Shown here: positions 33,556 to 43,132 of the stretch, in pieces
How positions within the stretch are numbered: position 1 is the stretch's first letter
Layout of the letters: every line of letters starts with the position of its first letter
Source: Streptococcus mitis
Lineage (GTDB): Bacteria > Bacillota > Bacilli > Lactobacillales > Streptococcaceae
Length of the DNA: 64,000 bases
NCBI RefSeq assembly: GCF_000722765.2
Contig: NZ_CP028415.1
Coordinates: 1,370,501-1,434,500 of the forward strand
Reading direction: 5' to 3'
Made by a program: the position numbers and the translations under genes
Notes under the pieces: generated by a model
What the model was told of the DNA's origin: nothing
The model's input: only the letters and a program-made list of their open reading frames with translations
The model's database searches: none

Positions 33556-34442
33556 GAACGGTTTACCGTTTCCTTTCTTCGGTCTTTGTCGCGATGCCCT
33601 TCATTAACAGACCAATTCTTGGATAAGTCCAGCGCCAAGCGTTTGGCAAAGGCCACACTACGGTGTTGCCCACCCGTACAACCCATGGCAATGGTCAAAA
33701 CGGACTTACCTTCCTTTTGGTAACTTGGCAAAATCGGCTCAATCAAGGCCAACAAATGCTGATAAAAATCTTCTGACTCAGTATGATTCATGACATAGTC
33801 ATAAACTGGTTCATCCACACCCGTTTGATTTCGTAACTCTGGAAGGTAGTATGGATTTGGCAAGAAACGGACATCAAAGACTAGGTCCGCATCAATTGGG
33901 ATTCCATATTTAAAGCCAAAAGACATGACTTCGATACGGAAAGACTGGGCTTGTTCCTGATCCGAAAACTGCTCTGCAATGGTTTTACGCAGCTCACGAG
34001 GAGTAAGTTCTGTCGTATCCACCACATTTTGGCTCATGTTTTTCAGTGGTGCCAAGAGTTCACGTTCCAACTTGATTCCATCTAAAATACGACCGTCTGC
34101 TGCTAATGGGTGACTCCGTCTGGTTTCCTTGTAACGAGCGACCAATTCCTTATCAGCTGCATCCAAAAAGAGAATTTTAAAGTCCAGTTCTTCCTTGTTT
34201 TCCAACTCATCCAAAACAGCTTGAATCTCTGAGAAGAAAGAACGGCTACGCATATCTACTACCAAGGCCAATTTATGGTCGTCATCCTTGGTTTCCACCA
34301 ACTGCAAAAACTTAGGCAAAAGAGCTGGCGGCATATTATCAATAGTGAAATATCCCAGGTCCTCAAAAGACTGAATGGCAACTGTTTTTCCTGCACCACT
34401 CATCCCTGTCACAATCACCAAGTGTAGTTGTTTCTTTGTCAT
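33552..34442 (-). CDS. rapZ: RapZ-family nucleotide-binding protein
   Basis: A 296-residue P-loop protein with [12 protein letters not shown] (residues about 13-24), DMRSRSFF (about 63-70) and the C-terminal [16 protein letters not shown] (about 254-269). In E. coli RapZ is an RNA-binding adaptor for decay of glmZ sRNA. In Gram-positive bacteria (YvcJ) it hydrolyses ATP/GTP and its target is less clear. First of the overlapping rapZ-yvcK-whiA set, and 51 bases after ridA. All three upstream neighbours are on the same strand, so it may belong to a longer transcript. Confidence 0.94.
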   Translation of the reverse strand: MTKKQLHLVIVTGMSGAGKTVAIQSFEDLGYFTIDNMPPALLPKFLQLVETKDDDHKLALVVDMRSRSFFSEIQAVLDELENKEELDFKILFLDAADKELVARYKETRRSHPLAADGRILDGIKLERELLAPLKNMSQNVVDTTELTPRELRKTIAEQFSDQEQAQSFRIEVMSFGFKYGIPIDADLVFDVRFLPNPYYLPELRNQTGVDEPVYDYVMNHTESEDFYQHLLALIEPILPSYQKEGKSVLTIAMGCTGGQHRSVAFAKRLALDLSKNWSVNEGHRDKDRRKETVNRS

Positions 34443-34493
34443 CTTTTTCTCCTTATATCAAAAGAAGTTTGGCAACACCAAACTTCAACTAGC

Positions 34494-34874
34494 TTATCCA
34501 ATCTCTGCGATGACTTCGATTTCGACTTTTACATCACGAGGAAGACGAGCTACCTCCACAGCTGAACGAGCTGGAAATTCCTCTTTAAAGGCCGTTTGGT
34601 AAACCTCGTTAAAAGGAACGAAGTCGTTCATATCGCTCAAGAAGCAAGTTGTTTTGACAACATGGTCAAAGTCAGTTCCTGCTTCTGCCAAAATAGCACC
34701 AATGTTTTTCAAGACTTGTTCTGTCTGTTCTTGGATTGTTTCTCCAACGATTTCCCCAGTTTCAGGAGAGAGAGGAACTTGACCACTAGCAAACAAAAGG
34801 TTGCCAACGATTTTTCCTTGAACATAGGGTCCGATAGCCTTTGGAGCTTTGTCTGTATGAATTGTTTTTGCCAT
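34494..34874 (-). CDS. ridA: RidA family reactive intermediate deaminase
   Basis: A 126-residue RidA/YjgF protein. The segment IGPYVQGKIVGNLLFASGQVPLSP (residues about 14-37) and the conserved arginine in FPARSAVEVARLP (about 101-113) match active RidA members. The enzyme hydrolyses reactive enamine/imine intermediates released by pyridoxal-phosphate enzymes. The ATG has an AGGAAAAGAA site and lies nine bases after the engB stop codon. Confidence 0.93.
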   Translation of the reverse strand: MAKTIHTDKAPKAIGPYVQGKIVGNLLFASGQVPLSPETGEIVGETIQEQTEQVLKNIGAILAEAGTDFDHVVKTTCFLSDMNDFVPFNEVYQTAFKEEFPARSAVEVARLPRDVKVEIEVIAEIG

Positions 34875-34883
34875 TTCTTTTCC

Positions 34884-35471
34884 TCACAATTTTTCTAAGA
34901 TTGCATCCCAAGCCTGATCCATCCCTGCCTTGCTGACAGATGAAAAGAGGATGAAGTCATCACTTGGGTCAAAGTTTAATTTCTTTTTGATTGCTGATTC
35001 GTGCTTGTTCCATTTACCACGAGGGATCTTGTCCGCCTTGGTCGCCACAATGATGACTGGAATCTCATAATACTTGAGAAATTCGTACATCTGCACATCA
35101 TCTGCTGACGGGTCATGACGAAGGTCAACTAGACTGACCACTGCACGGAGATTTTCCCGAGTCGTTAGGTACTCCTCAATCATGCGCCCCCACTTTTCAC
35201 GTTCCTTTTTAGAAACACGGGCATAGCCATAACCAGGCACATCCACAAAGCGCATCTTGTCATCGATATTAAAGAAGTTGAGAAGCTGGGTTTTACCAGG
35301 TTTCCCCGATGTACGAGCCAGATTCTTACGGTTCAGCATGGTATTGATAAAGCTAGATTTACCAACATTTGAACGCCCTGCAAGAGCGATTTCTGGCAGG
35401 TCATCCTGCGGATAGTGGGATTTATTCGCCGCACTGAGCAAGATTTCAGCATTATGTGTATTCAGTTCCAT
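34884..35471 (-). CDS. engB: Ribosome biogenesis GTPase EngB/YsxC
   Basis: A 195-residue GTPase of the EngB/YihA family. G1 is [10 protein letters not shown] (residues about 29-38), G2 lies around GKPGKTQ, G3 is DVPGYGYA (about 72-79) and G4 is TKAD (about 141-144). It assists assembly of the large ribosomal subunit and is essential in many bacteria. I preferred the ATG at 35471, which has AGAGG at good spacing, over the GTG two codons upstream. It follows clpX by eight bases; the clpX-engB pair is conserved in Firmicutes. Confidence 0.94.
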   Translation of the reverse strand: MELNTHNAEILLSAANKSHYPQDDLPEIALAGRSNVGKSSFINTMLNRKNLARTSGKPGKTQLLNFFNIDDKMRFVDVPGYGYARVSKKEREKWGRMIEEYLTTRENLRAVVSLVDLRHDPSADDVQMYEFLKYYEIPVIIVATKADKIPRGKWNKHESAIKKKLNFDPSDDFILFSSVSKAGMDQAWDAILEKL

Positions 35472-35479
35472 AGTCACCT

Positions 35480-36712
35480 CTAAGCTGTTTCTAGGATTGG
35501 TTTATCCGTTCCATCGACAGCTTCTTTTGTGATGCGAACCAATTTCACATTTTCCTGACTCGGTACTTCAAACATGACGTCTAGCATGGTTTCTTCGATG
35601 ATGGAGCGAAGACCACGCGCACCAGTTTTGCGTTCAATAGCCTTATTGGCAATCTCTTGAAGAGCTTCGTCGTCAAATTCCAACTCGACATCATCATAAG
35701 AAAGCAAGGTTTGGTATTGTTTGACCAAAGCATTTCTTGGCTCTTTCAAGATACGAACCAAATCATCTACTGTCAACTGTTCAAGAGCAGCAAAGACAGG
35801 CAAACGTCCAATCAACTCAGGGATAATACCAAATTTTTGAATATCTTCTGCGATGATTTCCTGCATGTAAGAGCTGTTTTCGTCAATCGCCTTATTATTT
35901 TGACCAAATCCGATGACTTTTTCACCCAGACGTTGTTTGACGATTTCTTCAATGCCATCAAAGGCACCACCCACGATGAAGAGGATGTTTTTGGTATCTA
36001 CTTGAATCATCTCTTGTTGTGGATGCTTACGTCCACCTTGAGGCGGTACGCTAGCAACAGTTCCCTCAATAATCTTGAGAAGCGCTTGTTGCACTCCTTC
36101 ACCAGAAACATCACGTGTGATAGACACGTTCTCGCTCTTCTTGGCAATCTTGTCAATTTCATCCACATAGATAATCCCACGCTCTGCACGTTCAATGTTA
36201 AAGTCAGAAGCCTGCAAGAGTTTGAGGAGAATATTTTCCACATCCTCACCTACATAACCAGCCTCCGTCAGAGCTGTCGCATCTGCGATCGCAAAAGGCA
36301 CATTCAAACTCTTAGCCAAGGTCTGGGCAAGGAATGTTTTCCCTGAACCAGTTGGGCCAATCATCAAGATGTTTGACTTCTGCAAATCCACATCTTCTGA
36401 CTCTTCGCGTGTATCGTGGAAATTGATACGTTTGTAGTGATTGTAAACTGCCACTGCCAAGGCACGCTTGGCACGATCTTGACCGATTACATAGTGATTC
36501 AAGATATGGAGAAGTTCGATTGGTTTTGGTACCTCAGACAAGTCTGCCAAGACTTCTTCCGCCAACTCCTCACGAATGATCTCCTGGGCTAACTCCACAC
36601 ATTCATTACAGATAAAGGCGTTGTTACCTGCGATTATTTTTTGTACTTCTTCTTGGCTTTTGCCACAAAATGAGCAATAAACCATCATATCATTATTCCT
36701 ATTTGTAGGCAT
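35480..36712 (-). CDS. clpX: ATP-dependent Clp protease ATP-binding subunit ClpX
   Basis: A 410-residue AAA+ unfoldase. The N-terminal zinc-binding domain shows two CxxC pairs (CSFC at 13-16 and CNEC at 35-38). Walker A is GPTGSGKT (about 119-126), the pore loop is GYVGEDVE, Walker B is IIYVDEIDK, and the C-terminal sensor region contains GARGLRSI. ClpX unfolds substrates for ClpP and is essential in pneumococcus. The ATG follows GGAAGGAAATC. It lies between the 56-residue membrane protein gene and engB on the same strand. Confidence 0.96.
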   Translation of the reverse strand: MPTNRNNDMMVYCSFCGKSQEEVQKIIAGNNAFICNECVELAQEIIREELAEEVLADLSEVPKPIELLHILNHYVIGQDRAKRALAVAVYNHYKRINFHDTREESEDVDLQKSNILMIGPTGSGKTFLAQTLAKSLNVPFAIADATALTEAGYVGEDVENILLKLLQASDFNIERAERGIIYVDEIDKIAKKSENVSITRDVSGEGVQQALLKIIEGTVASVPPQGGRKHPQQEMIQVDTKNILFIVGGAFDGIEEIVKQRLGEKVIGFGQNNKAIDENSSYMQEIIAEDIQKFGIIPELIGRLPVFAALEQLTVDDLVRILKEPRNALVKQYQTLLSYDDVELEFDDEALQEIANKAIERKTGARGLRSIIEETMLDVMFEVPSQENVKLVRITKEAVDGTDKPILETA

Positions 36713-36748
36713 GATTTCCTTCCGTTCTATTCTATACTGTCATTCTAT

Positions 36749-36919
36749 CTAAAATAAGGTCATGTAAAAAGCATGGATACTATTGACCAAATTGGTAAAT
36801 GCATTTAACCAGAGCAGGACAGAAAGTCCATAACGCTTTTTACGAAAAGCCTGTGCTCCTGCAAGCAAGCAGACCAAACACAGCATGGCTGTGAAAAAAC
36901 CAAATATACTACGTTCCAT
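36749..36919 (-). CDS. Small membrane protein between folA and clpX, 56 residues
   Basis: A 56-residue product ([14 protein letters not shown]...). The first helix covers residues 4-23 and is followed by a basic turn (FRKKRYG, 25-31), a second hydrophobic stretch (32-43) and a C-terminal amphipathic end (VNSIHAFYMTLF). Its ATG overlaps the folA stop codon by one base (TAATG), so translation is probably coupled to folA. It lies 36 bases upstream of clpX. The position matches a small hypothetical gene that I recall between dhfr and clpX in pneumococcus. No function is known to me. Confidence 0.7.
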   Translation of the reverse strand: MERSIFGFFTAMLCLVCLLAGAQAFRKKRYGLSVLLWLNAFTNLVNSIHAFYMTLF

Positions 36920-37425
36920 TAGACTTCCTTTCTCTTGCGGTATTGGATGGTAAAATCATAAGGATTTTTCTCATCTTTGGTATAGGATTTGCTTGAAACC
37001 GTCTCAAAAAGAGACAAGTCAAACTCCTCAGGGAAATAGGTATCTCCCTCTACCCGAGCATGAATTTGAGTCACAATCACTTCATCAAGGTAGGGTTCAA
37101 AAGCCTGAAAAATTTGCTTCCCACCGATAATATAAAGATTCTTGTCTTGATCCTGATACCAATCTAGAACAGACTGGATATTGTGAAAAGTAGCAACCCC
37201 ATCTATCTTTTCTTCTGAACTACGTGTCAAAATCAAGGTCTCCCGTTTTGGAAGCAGTCGACGTCCCATCCCATCAAAGGTCACACGCCCCATCAAGATA
37301 GCATGATTCAGAGTTGTTTCTTTGAAGTGCTGCAGTTCTGCTGGTAAATGCCAAGGCAGACGATTGTCCTTACCAATCACACCCTCTTCATCCTGGGCCC
37401 AAATAGCTACGATTTTCTTAGTCAT
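36919..37425 (-). CDS. folA: Dihydrofolate reductase
   Basis: A 168-residue chromosomal DHFR. The active-site region reads [26 protein letters not shown] (residues 5-30), with the catalytic acid Glu30 and substrate-binding LPW. The NADPH loop is IIGGKQIF (99-106). Residue 100 is Ile, the allele found in trimethoprim-susceptible pneumococci; the common resistance change is I100L. It reduces dihydrofolate for thymidylate and purine synthesis. An extended -10-like TGATAAAAT lies upstream at about 37450-37460, so folA probably heads the folA-small ORF-clpX-engB series. Confidence 0.96.
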   Translation of the reverse strand: MTKKIVAIWAQDEEGVIGKDNRLPWHLPAELQHFKETTLNHAILMGRVTFDGMGRRLLPKRETLILTRSSEEKIDGVATFHNIQSVLDWYQDQDKNLYIIGGKQIFQAFEPYLDEVIVTQIHARVEGDTYFPEEFDLSLFETVSSKSYTKDEKNPYDFTIQYRKRKEV

Positions 37426-37503
37426 GCTTCCATCCTTTTCACTGATAGTACTATTTTATCAAAAAACTTAAAAAAGACTGGTTTGGAATAGCCTACAGAA
37501 TAG

Positions 37504-37535
37504 AAAAAAATCTGTAAGAAATTTCCTACAGATTT
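37504..37535 (-). terminator. Terminator of dpr
   Basis: On the minus strand a nine-base stem AAATCTGTA/TACAGATTT is followed by a run of T. Confidence 0.85.
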
Positions 37536-37555
37536 ATATATGTTACTATTATTTC

Positions 37556-38074
37556 TTACAAACCAGGTGCTTGTCCAAGTTCTGCTGCAAGCATCCAAAC
37601 CGTTTTCTCAAGTTCAGCTTTAGCACCAACAAAGATATCGTTTGTCACATCATCACCTTCTTCATCAGTAACATCCAAAGCTTTTTGGAACAGAGTGATG
37701 AGATAACGATAAACATCTAGGACACGTTCCAAGCTTTCTTCAACATTACGGTATTCACCAGCTTCTTCTTCGATTTCACTATTTTGAAGGAATTCTGTCA
37801 AAGTAGAGAATGGGCTACCTCCAAGTGTAATCAAACGTTCACTGATTTCATCCAATTGACCATCAAGAGCATCCATGTACTCATCCATTTTTGGATGCCA
37901 TACAAGGAAACCACGACCACGCATGTACCAGTGTACTTGGTGCAAAGCAATGTGAGCTACATACAAATCAGCAACAGCTTGGTTCAATACTTCCTTTGTT
38001 TTTGCCAATGCTACTGGCGCTGCTTTTGTTAATGATGTTACGTCTTTTACTGCTTCTTTTTTCAATTCTACCAT
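37556..38074 (-). CDS. dpr: Dps-like peroxide resistance protein Dpr
   Basis: A 172-residue ferritin-like protein. The intersubunit ferroxidase ligands are visible in [11 protein letters not shown] (residues about 43-53, His) and [18 protein letters not shown] (about 63-80, Asp/Glu). Twelve subunits form a shell that oxidises and stores iron and so blocks hydroxyl radical formation, important in lactic streptococci that lack catalase and make hydrogen peroxide. It is monocistronic with its own promoter and terminator. A perfect inverted repeat overlies the -10 and is the likely operator; it does not look like the PerR consensus. Confidence 0.94.
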   Translation of the reverse strand: MVELKKEAVKDVTSLTKAAPVALAKTKEVLNQAVADLYVAHIALHQVHWYMRGRGFLVWHPKMDEYMDALDGQLDEISERLITLGGSPFSTLTEFLQNSEIEEEAGEYRNVEESLERVLDVYRYLITLFQKALDVTDEEGDDVTNDIFVGAKAELEKTVWMLAAELGQAPGL

Positions 38075-38125
38075 TTTCTTTACCTCGTTTATTATTTTTT
38101 GTAAGCATTTCTTAATGATTACTAC

Positions 38126-38157
38126 CTTAGTATACTACTAAGAAGAACCAATAGCAA
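38126..38157 (-). promoter_or_regulatory. Promoter of dpr with a 7-3-7 palindrome over the -10
   Basis: On the minus strand TTGCTA (38152-38157), 17 bases, then TATACT (38129-38134). The perfect inverted repeat CTTAGTA-TAC-TACTAAG (38126-38142 as read on the plus strand) covers the -10. The binding factor is not identified. Confidence 0.7.
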
Positions 38158-38263
38158 GCCAAATGACTCACATGAGAAAAGTTGCAATAGACTGATAATT
38201 TAAGAATTTTTTAGAATAAAACCCTGTCACTTTCAAACTCTCTTAACAGCGATAAAATAAAGA

Positions 38264-38292
38264 AAAAGAGCATACAATTTGTAGGCTCTTTT
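38264..38292 (-). terminator. Terminator of lytC
   Basis: On the minus strand an AAAAGAGCCTACAAA hairpin with its partner TGTATGCTCTTTT is followed by T. Confidence 0.75.
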
Positions 38293-38306
38293 CTGAGTTT
38301 TACATC

Positions 38307-39884
38307 TTAATACCAGACACTGACATCAACCTGTCCTCGAATCCCTTTAAGAGAGTCAGATGAAGTATATTGCCATCCTTTTTCTCCTGAATAATGAGGA
38401 TTATTCCAATCAAGCGCATCCGTATAGGCTGCAACCCAGTTTACATGTTGTAAAATATTTGGATGATTCAATCGAGTTTGCAAAAGTTGACGATAGCTAT
38501 AAACTTTCACATTTTGATAACCTGCTTTTTTCATGGTTTCCATATACTTATTGATGATTTTAACCCAAGTGTCTGTATCTGCTGGAGCTTTCTTAGATTT
38601 ATTTTCATACTCCCAGTTTTCAACATCATAGTAGATTGGATAAGACAAGTTCATTTTATATTTCTTCAAAAGCTCAATAGTCTGCTTAGCATCATTCTCA
38701 GCATCTGTTTCATTTTCTGCATAGGTATAAAGATAAACACCATAAGGAATGCCTAGTCGATTAAATTCTTGAATATTATGTGCCAATTCCTTATCTTCTA
38801 CACCACTATATCCTAAGCGAACAATAACGCCATCCACTCCATTTTCCTGGATAACCTTTTTCCAATCACTAATGCGGCCATTATGCTCACTGACATCAAT
38901 AACCTTCTTAGCACGGTCAGTTCCGACCTGTTCTTCACGATGGTTAAAGAAATAACGGTGTCCATTTCGATAAACCCAACCAACATTCAAGGCTTTCTTT
39001 TCTTTCAGTTCCCCTGAATCAGCAAAAGTATAACGAGTATCGTCCATAATTAACTCACCTGTTGCCATGACACCACTTTCAGTAAGATAGTAGTTTCCAT
39101 GCCACTCATCTTGAGCCATGTACCCCCACTTCTTAAAATAATACCACTTGCCATCAATCTTTTGCCACTGTTCATTAGCGTAAGAACCATCTGCCTTAAG
39201 ATAGAACCAACTCTTATAATGATTATCGTAAAGCCATTCGTTTTGCATCATGGCACCTTGACCATTCAAGAAATAATTTCCTTGCCACTGACTTTTAGCC
39301 ATATAGCCCCACTTCTTAAAATAGTACCATCTGCCATTGATTTTCTGCCATTCTTGTTCTGCATAAGAACCGTCTGCTTTGAGGTAAAACCAGCTCTTAT
39401 AATCGTTATCGTAAACCCATTCATTTTTAGCCATGTAACCACCTGCTTTGAGGTAGTAGTTTCCATGCCATTCTTTTTGGGCATAACGACCATCTGCTTT
39501 TATATAGAACCAACTATTGTAGCTAGTATCAAAAATCCACTCACTCTTAGCTTTTGAACCATCTGCTTTTACATAGAAGTCACCGTCCCAATGTGCTGAT
39601 GTTGAATTCGGCTTACTTTCTTCTTTCTGACTACTAGCTCGTGTCTCTTTGACTTCTTCCTTTTTCTCTTGACGCTGACTAGAAGAAGTCTCAGCCTTTT
39701 TCTCTTCTTCTTTTTGACTTGTAGTCGTTTCTGGTTTCTTTTCTTCTACCTTGCTAGCAGAAGCTTGAATACTGCTTTCTTCCGAAGATGCTTTCACTTC
39801 AGATTCATTTGCAGCCACCTGATTAACTATCAATCCAAGCAAAAAGGCACTTGCTAATCCAATTTTTCCAATCTTTGTTTTCAA
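38307..39884 (-). CDS. lytC: Choline-binding lysozyme LytC (GH25 muramidase)
   Basis: A secreted 525-residue enzyme. A signal peptide (GKIGLASAFLLGLIVNQVAA) is followed by a Ser/Lys/Glu linker (about 25-95). About ten choline-binding repeats come next (pattern WYYFKKWGYMAKSQWQGNYF, WFYLKADGSYA), and a C-terminal glycosyl hydrolase 25 domain opens with KVIDVSEHNG (about 330) and carries YYDVENWEY with its acidic residues. This N-terminal repeat order is that of pneumococcal LytC, which cuts peptidoglycan between MurNAc and GlcNAc. I chose a TTG start at 39884, preceded by AGGAGAGG. The longer ATG frame from 39917 would include the terminator region. It lies just after the tpiA terminator with no room for a separate promoter in the gap. 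Confidence 0.92.
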   Translation of the reverse strand: MKTKIGKIGLASAFLLGLIVNQVAANESEVKASSEESSIQASASKVEEKKPETTTSQKEEEKKAETSSSQRQEKKEEVKETRASSQKEESKPNSTSAHWDGDFYVKADGSKAKSEWIFDTSYNSWFYIKADGRYAQKEWHGNYYLKAGGYMAKNEWVYDNDYKSWFYLKADGSYAEQEWQKINGRWYYFKKWGYMAKSQWQGNYFLNGQGAMMQNEWLYDNHYKSWFYLKADGSYANEQWQKIDGKWYYFKKWGYMAQDEWHGNYYLTESGVMATGELIMDDTRYTFADSGELKEKKALNVGWVYRNGHRYFFNHREEQVGTDRAKKVIDVSEHNGRISDWKKVIQENGVDGVIVRLGYSGVEDKELAHNIQEFNRLGIPYGVYLYTYAENETDAENDAKQTIELLKKYKMNLSYPIYYDVENWEYENKSKKAPADTDTWVKIINKYMETMKKAGYQNVKVYSYRQLLQTRLNHPNILQHVNWVAAYTDALDWNNPHYSGEKGWQYTSSDSLKGIRGQVDVSVWY

Positions 39885-39899
39885 TCTTTCCTCTCCTAT

Positions 39900-39932
39900 A
39901 AAAAATGGAACAGACATCTGAATGCTGTTCCA
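39900..39932 (-). terminator. Terminator of tpiA, directly before the lytC ribosome binding site
   Basis: On the minus strand TGGAACAG pairs with CTGTTCCA and is followed by six T. The lytC AGGAGAGG begins a few bases later. Confidence 0.85.
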
Positions 39933-39950
39933 CCTAGCTTTTGCTACTGA

Positions 39951-40709
39951 TTATTTTACAAAGTCAAGCAAAGCCAAGAAGCTTTCTGCTTCAAGTGACG
40001 CACCACCCACAAGGGCACCGTCAACGTCTGGACAAGCCATGTATGAAGCAACGTTTTCAGGTTTAACAGAACCACCGTATTGAACACGAACTTTGTCTGC
40101 AACTTCTTGACCGAAGTCAGCAGCTACAACGTCACGAACAACTTTACACATTTTTTGTGCGTCGTCTTGTGAAGCTGATTTACCAGTACCGATAGCCCAG
40201 ATTGGCTCATAAGCGATAACTGATGCAGCAACTTGTTCAGCAGTCAATCCAGCCAATGCAGCAGATACTTGAGCACCTACGAATTCAGCAGCTTTACCAG
40301 CTTCGTAAGTTTCAAGTGACTCACCACAACAGATGATTGGAAGCATACCGTTTGCAAAGATTGCTTTTGCTTTTTTATTGATATCTTCGTTAGTTTCATG
40401 GAAGTAGTCACGACGTTCTGAGTGACCGATAACAACGTAATCAGTACCGATTTCTTTCAAAACTTGTGGGCTAGTTTCACCAGTGAAAGCACCTGCATTT
40501 TCAAAGTAGCAGTTTTGAGCAGCAACTTTAAGGTTTGAACCTTTAGCAGCAGCAAGAACAGCTGTCAAATCAAGAGCTGGAGCTGCGATACCTGCTTCAA
40601 CAAGATCTGATGAAGGAAGTTTTGATGCAACTGCTTCAACGAATGCTTTAGCTTCTTCTGGATTTTTGTTCATTTTCCAGTTACCAGCGATAAATGGTTT
40701 ACGTGACAT
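39951..40709 (-). CDS. tpiA: Triosephosphate isomerase
   Basis: A 252-residue glycolytic enzyme that interconverts dihydroxyacetone phosphate and glyceraldehyde-3-phosphate. Visible are AGNWKMNKN (substrate-binding Asn and catalytic Lys, residues 8-16), [10 protein letters not shown] (catalytic His, about 94-103), [11 protein letters not shown] (catalytic Glu and mobile loop, about 164-174) and the phosphate-binding GALVGGASL near the end. The start at 40709 has AAAGAGG upstream; the open frame extends seven codons further through that site. It has a near-consensus promoter and strong terminator. Confidence 0.97.
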   Translation of the reverse strand: MSRKPFIAGNWKMNKNPEEAKAFVEAVASKLPSSDLVEAGIAAPALDLTAVLAAAKGSNLKVAAQNCYFENAGAFTGETSPQVLKEIGTDYVVIGHSERRDYFHETNEDINKKAKAIFANGMLPIICCGESLETYEAGKAAEFVGAQVSAALAGLTAEQVAASVIAYEPIWAIGTGKSASQDDAQKMCKVVRDVVAADFGQEVADKVRVQYGGSVKPENVASYMACPDVDGALVGGASLEAESFLALLDFVK

Positions 40710-40744
40710 TTCACATACCTCTTTTTTCAATTTATTTTCTATTT

Positions 40745-40773
40745 ATTTTATCACAATTATACACAGCTTGCAA
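40745..40773 (-). promoter_or_regulatory. Promoter of tpiA
   Basis: TTGCAA, 17 bases, then TAAAAT with TG one base upstream (extended -10). Confidence 0.75.
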
Positions 40774-40806
40774 ATCTTACTCGGATTTCAAGCCTGCTTC
40801 AAACGA

Positions 40807-41484
40807 TTAATCCTTCCAGAGATCCATGGCATTTCTAAAATCTGCCGATACCTGTGTCAACTGAGGATTGCTTGCTTCTCTCTCTGCCCGCCTGGCCTCT
40901 ATTTGAGTCACACTTTTGATACCTTCATGGCGCCAGTTTCTCAAAATCGCCTGAATGTACTTCCAGTTTGGTTTTCCATTCAAAACAGCTTCACGAAGTG
41001 CTTCCTTAATCAAGTCAGCACTGGTTCGATCTTCCTTTAGTGTCTTGGTCAAATCTTCAATTTCAAAAGGAGTCAATAAGCGCCCCAACTCCTGCTGGAA
41101 AGTTTCCACCAAATCCTTAAGCTGGTTTTGAGGTGTCAGCTGGTCTGAACTTGAATGAACTGCTCCAAGCAGGTCATCCAAACGTTCCAATGCCAAACTA
41201 GTATCAAAAAGCAATTCAATTTCACCATTTAATTCGATAGTACGATACTGAAGCAGTCCCCTCTCTGTCAGATTGGAAATAGCCTGATTGACATCCGAGA
41301 TTTCCTTACCAATCCTTTCAGCAATCTGGCTTGGTGACATTTCATCCAAACCTGTCGTATTTTGCAAATAGAAAAATTGCCAGACCAGAAAATCGTCGCT
41401 AGAAGGAAAGAGTTCCTTAAAATGCAAGAGCAGGGCACTCGGTAAAACCAAGTTCCCTGATTTAAAAGCGTCTAAATATGTCAT
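40807..41484 (-). CDS. dnaD: DnaD-like replication protein
   Basis: A 225-residue DnaD domain protein. The N-terminal winged-helix region contains LPSALLLHFKELFPSSDDF and SPSQIAERIGKEISDVNQAI (residues about 15-70). The C-terminal DnaD/DnaB helical domain spans about 125-200 with LTPFEIEDLTKTL and the family signature NWKYIQAILRNW (about 182-193). DnaD helps load the replicative helicase at origins and restart sites. It lies eight bases after metA and is co-transcribed with it. Confidence 0.92.
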   Translation of the reverse strand: MTYLDAFKSGNLVLPSALLLHFKELFPSSDDFLVWQFFYLQNTTGLDEMSPSQIAERIGKEISDVNQAISNLTERGLLQYRTIELNGEIELLFDTSLALERLDDLLGAVHSSSDQLTPQNQLKDLVETFQQELGRLLTPFEIEDLTKTLKEDRTSADLIKEALREAVLNGKPNWKYIQAILRNWRHEGIKSVTQIEARRAEREASNPQLTQVSADFRNAMDLWKD

Positions 41485-41492
41485 AATTCCTC

Positions 41493-42437
41493 TTATAAAT
41501 ACCCAAATGCAGATGCATCATCTTCTATTTTTCTCCAGTCAAAAGGGGTTTCCTGATAGACCGCATAATTCACCCAGTTACTGAAAAAGAGGGCTGCTGA
41601 TGAAGACCAACAAAGACAAGGGGCCTGGTTGACATCATCATCCTTAAAGTAATTTTCTGGAATATGTGGGTCTAAACCTGCATCACGATCTCTAAAATAC
41701 TCTTTTGCCAAGGTATCACGGTCATACTCCAAATGCCCAAAACTATAAATTTCTCGCAAATCACGACTGGCCAAAATCGAAACCCCAACCTGTGGCCCTT
41801 CTGATAAAATCTCGAGATTGGTTTTGTTTAAGACCTCTTCCTTAGAAATCTCCGTGTGCCGTGAATGAGGGGATACATAGCTATCGTCAAATCCTCTAAA
41901 GAGAAGGTGCCCTTCCTTTAAGGTGTCCTGAGGATAGATACCCGATAACTTACTGTCCATCTGGTATTTTTCCACTCCATAGCGCAGATAAAGACCAGCC
42001 TGAGCACCCCAACAGATATGAAGGGTCGAATAGACATGGGTCTTAGACCACTCAAGCACCTGAGTAAATTCCTCCCAGTAGTCTACTTCCTCAAATGGTA
42101 AATGTTCAACTGGAGCACCCGTGATAATCATCCCATCAAAATACTCATCCTTGACTTCAGGAAAGGTTTTATAAAAGGTCTCCATGTGCTCTGAACGAGT
42201 TGTTTTAGAACGATGGCTCTCCATATAGAGAAAATCAATATCTAGTTGCAGGGGTGTATTGGCCAAATGGCGCAACAACTGGGTCTCTGTGACCATTTTT
42301 TGTGGCATGAGATTTAAAATCAAAATCTTCAAAGGACGGATATCTTGGTGGGCAGCACGTTGATCATCCATGACAAAGATATTCTCTGTCCGTAAAATCT
42401 CAACAGCTGGTAATTTTTTATCAATTCGAATCGGCAT
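41493..42437 (-). CDS. metA: Homoserine O-acetyl/succinyltransferase
   Basis: A 314-residue MetA. The acyl-enzyme cysteine lies in [12 protein letters not shown] (residues about 140-151), the catalytic His in SPHSRHTEI (about 232-240) with a Glu soon after, and [17 protein letters not shown] (about 107-123) is typical of the family. It activates homoserine for methionine synthesis; many Gram-positive MetA enzymes use acetyl-CoA, so annotation as succinyltransferase would be uncertain. The upstream region holds a promoter whose -35 lies in a MetR/MtaR-like box. It is followed by dnaD. Confidence 0.93.
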   Translation of the reverse strand: MPIRIDKKLPAVEILRTENIFVMDDQRAAHQDIRPLKILILNLMPQKMVTETQLLRHLANTPLQLDIDFLYMESHRSKTTRSEHMETFYKTFPEVKDEYFDGMIITGAPVEHLPFEEVDYWEEFTQVLEWSKTHVYSTLHICWGAQAGLYLRYGVEKYQMDSKLSGIYPQDTLKEGHLLFRGFDDSYVSPHSRHTEISKEEVLNKTNLEILSEGPQVGVSILASRDLREIYSFGHLEYDRDTLAKEYFRDRDAGLDPHIPENYFKDDDVNQAPCLCWSSSAALFFSNWVNYAVYQETPFDWRKIEDDASAFGYL

Positions 42438-42512
42438 AACCCTCTCCTAACTGTACTCTTTCAGGAATAATTGTATATGTTTGAAGCCAAATCTCAAACA
42501 TCTAGTCCTTTT

Positions 42513-42546
42513 ATTATACTGCAAGAAGATATAGTTTTCAATTATA
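42513..42546 (-). promoter_or_regulatory. metA promoter with MetR/MtaR-like box
   Basis: On the minus strand TTGAAA, 17 bases, then TATAAT. The sequence TATAGTTTTCAATTATA (42530-42546, plus strand) matches about 14 of 17 positions of the streptococcal MetR box TATAGTTTSAAACTATA as I recall it, and overlaps the -35. Further TATAGTTT-like half-sites follow at 42543-42552. Confidence 0.6.
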
Positions 42547-42593
42547 GTTTTTCTCTAACTAGCTATAGTCTATTTTTATATCCTAATGTAGAG

Positions 42594-42616
42594 AAAACAG
42601 CCCTAGGGACTGTTTT
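42594..42616 (-). terminator. Terminator of apt
   Basis: AAAACAG/CTGTTTT flank the self-complementary CCCTAGGG. The T run on the minus strand is short. Confidence 0.6.
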
Positions 42617-42619
42617 TCA

Positions 42620-43132
42620 TTAATAATGCATCAAAACTTTGTAATCGTAGTCACCGATTTTTTCACGGCCGTTCAATTCATCCAATTCAACAAGGAAGGC
42701 ACAGCCTGCTACAACACCACCAAGTTTTTCAATCATCTCGATGGTTGCCTTAACTGTTCCACCTGTTGCCAAGAGGTCATCCACGATAAGAACACGTTGA
42801 CCTGGCTTAATGGCATCAGCATGCATAGTCAAGGTATCAACCCCATATTCTTTTTCGTAGTCAGCAGAAATGACTTCACGTGGCAATTTACCTGGTTTAC
42901 GAACAGGTGCAAAACCAATTCCCAACTCAAAGGCAACTGGACAGCCCACGATAAAACCACGAGCCTCAGGTCCCACGATCATGTCGATTTTCTTGTCAGT
43001 AGCATACTGAACGATTTCACGAACAGCGTAGCTATAAGCATTCCCATCAGCCATCAAAGGACTGATATCACGGAAGGTGATCCCTTCCTTTGGATAATTT
43101 TCAATTGTTGCAATGTAATCTTTTAAATTCAT
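42620..43132 (-). CDS. apt: Adenine phosphoribosyltransferase
   Basis: A 170-residue purine-salvage enzyme that makes AMP from adenine and PRPP. The PRPP-binding motif reads [20 protein letters not shown] (residues about 113-132). [14 protein letters not shown] (about 54-67) and [10 protein letters not shown] (about 78-87) are typical of Apt. An extended -10 promoter (TGGTATAAT, 43164-43172) lies close upstream. It is monocistronic, and here it directly precedes the adhesin cluster, marking the border between conserved core and accessory DNA. Confidence 0.95.
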   Translation of the reverse strand: MNLKDYIATIENYPKEGITFRDISPLMADGNAYSYAVREIVQYATDKKIDMIVGPEARGFIVGCPVAFELGIGFAPVRKPGKLPREVISADYEKEYGVDTLTMHADAIKPGQRVLIVDDLLATGGTVKATIEMIEKLGGVVAGCAFLVELDELNGREKIGDYDYKVLMHY

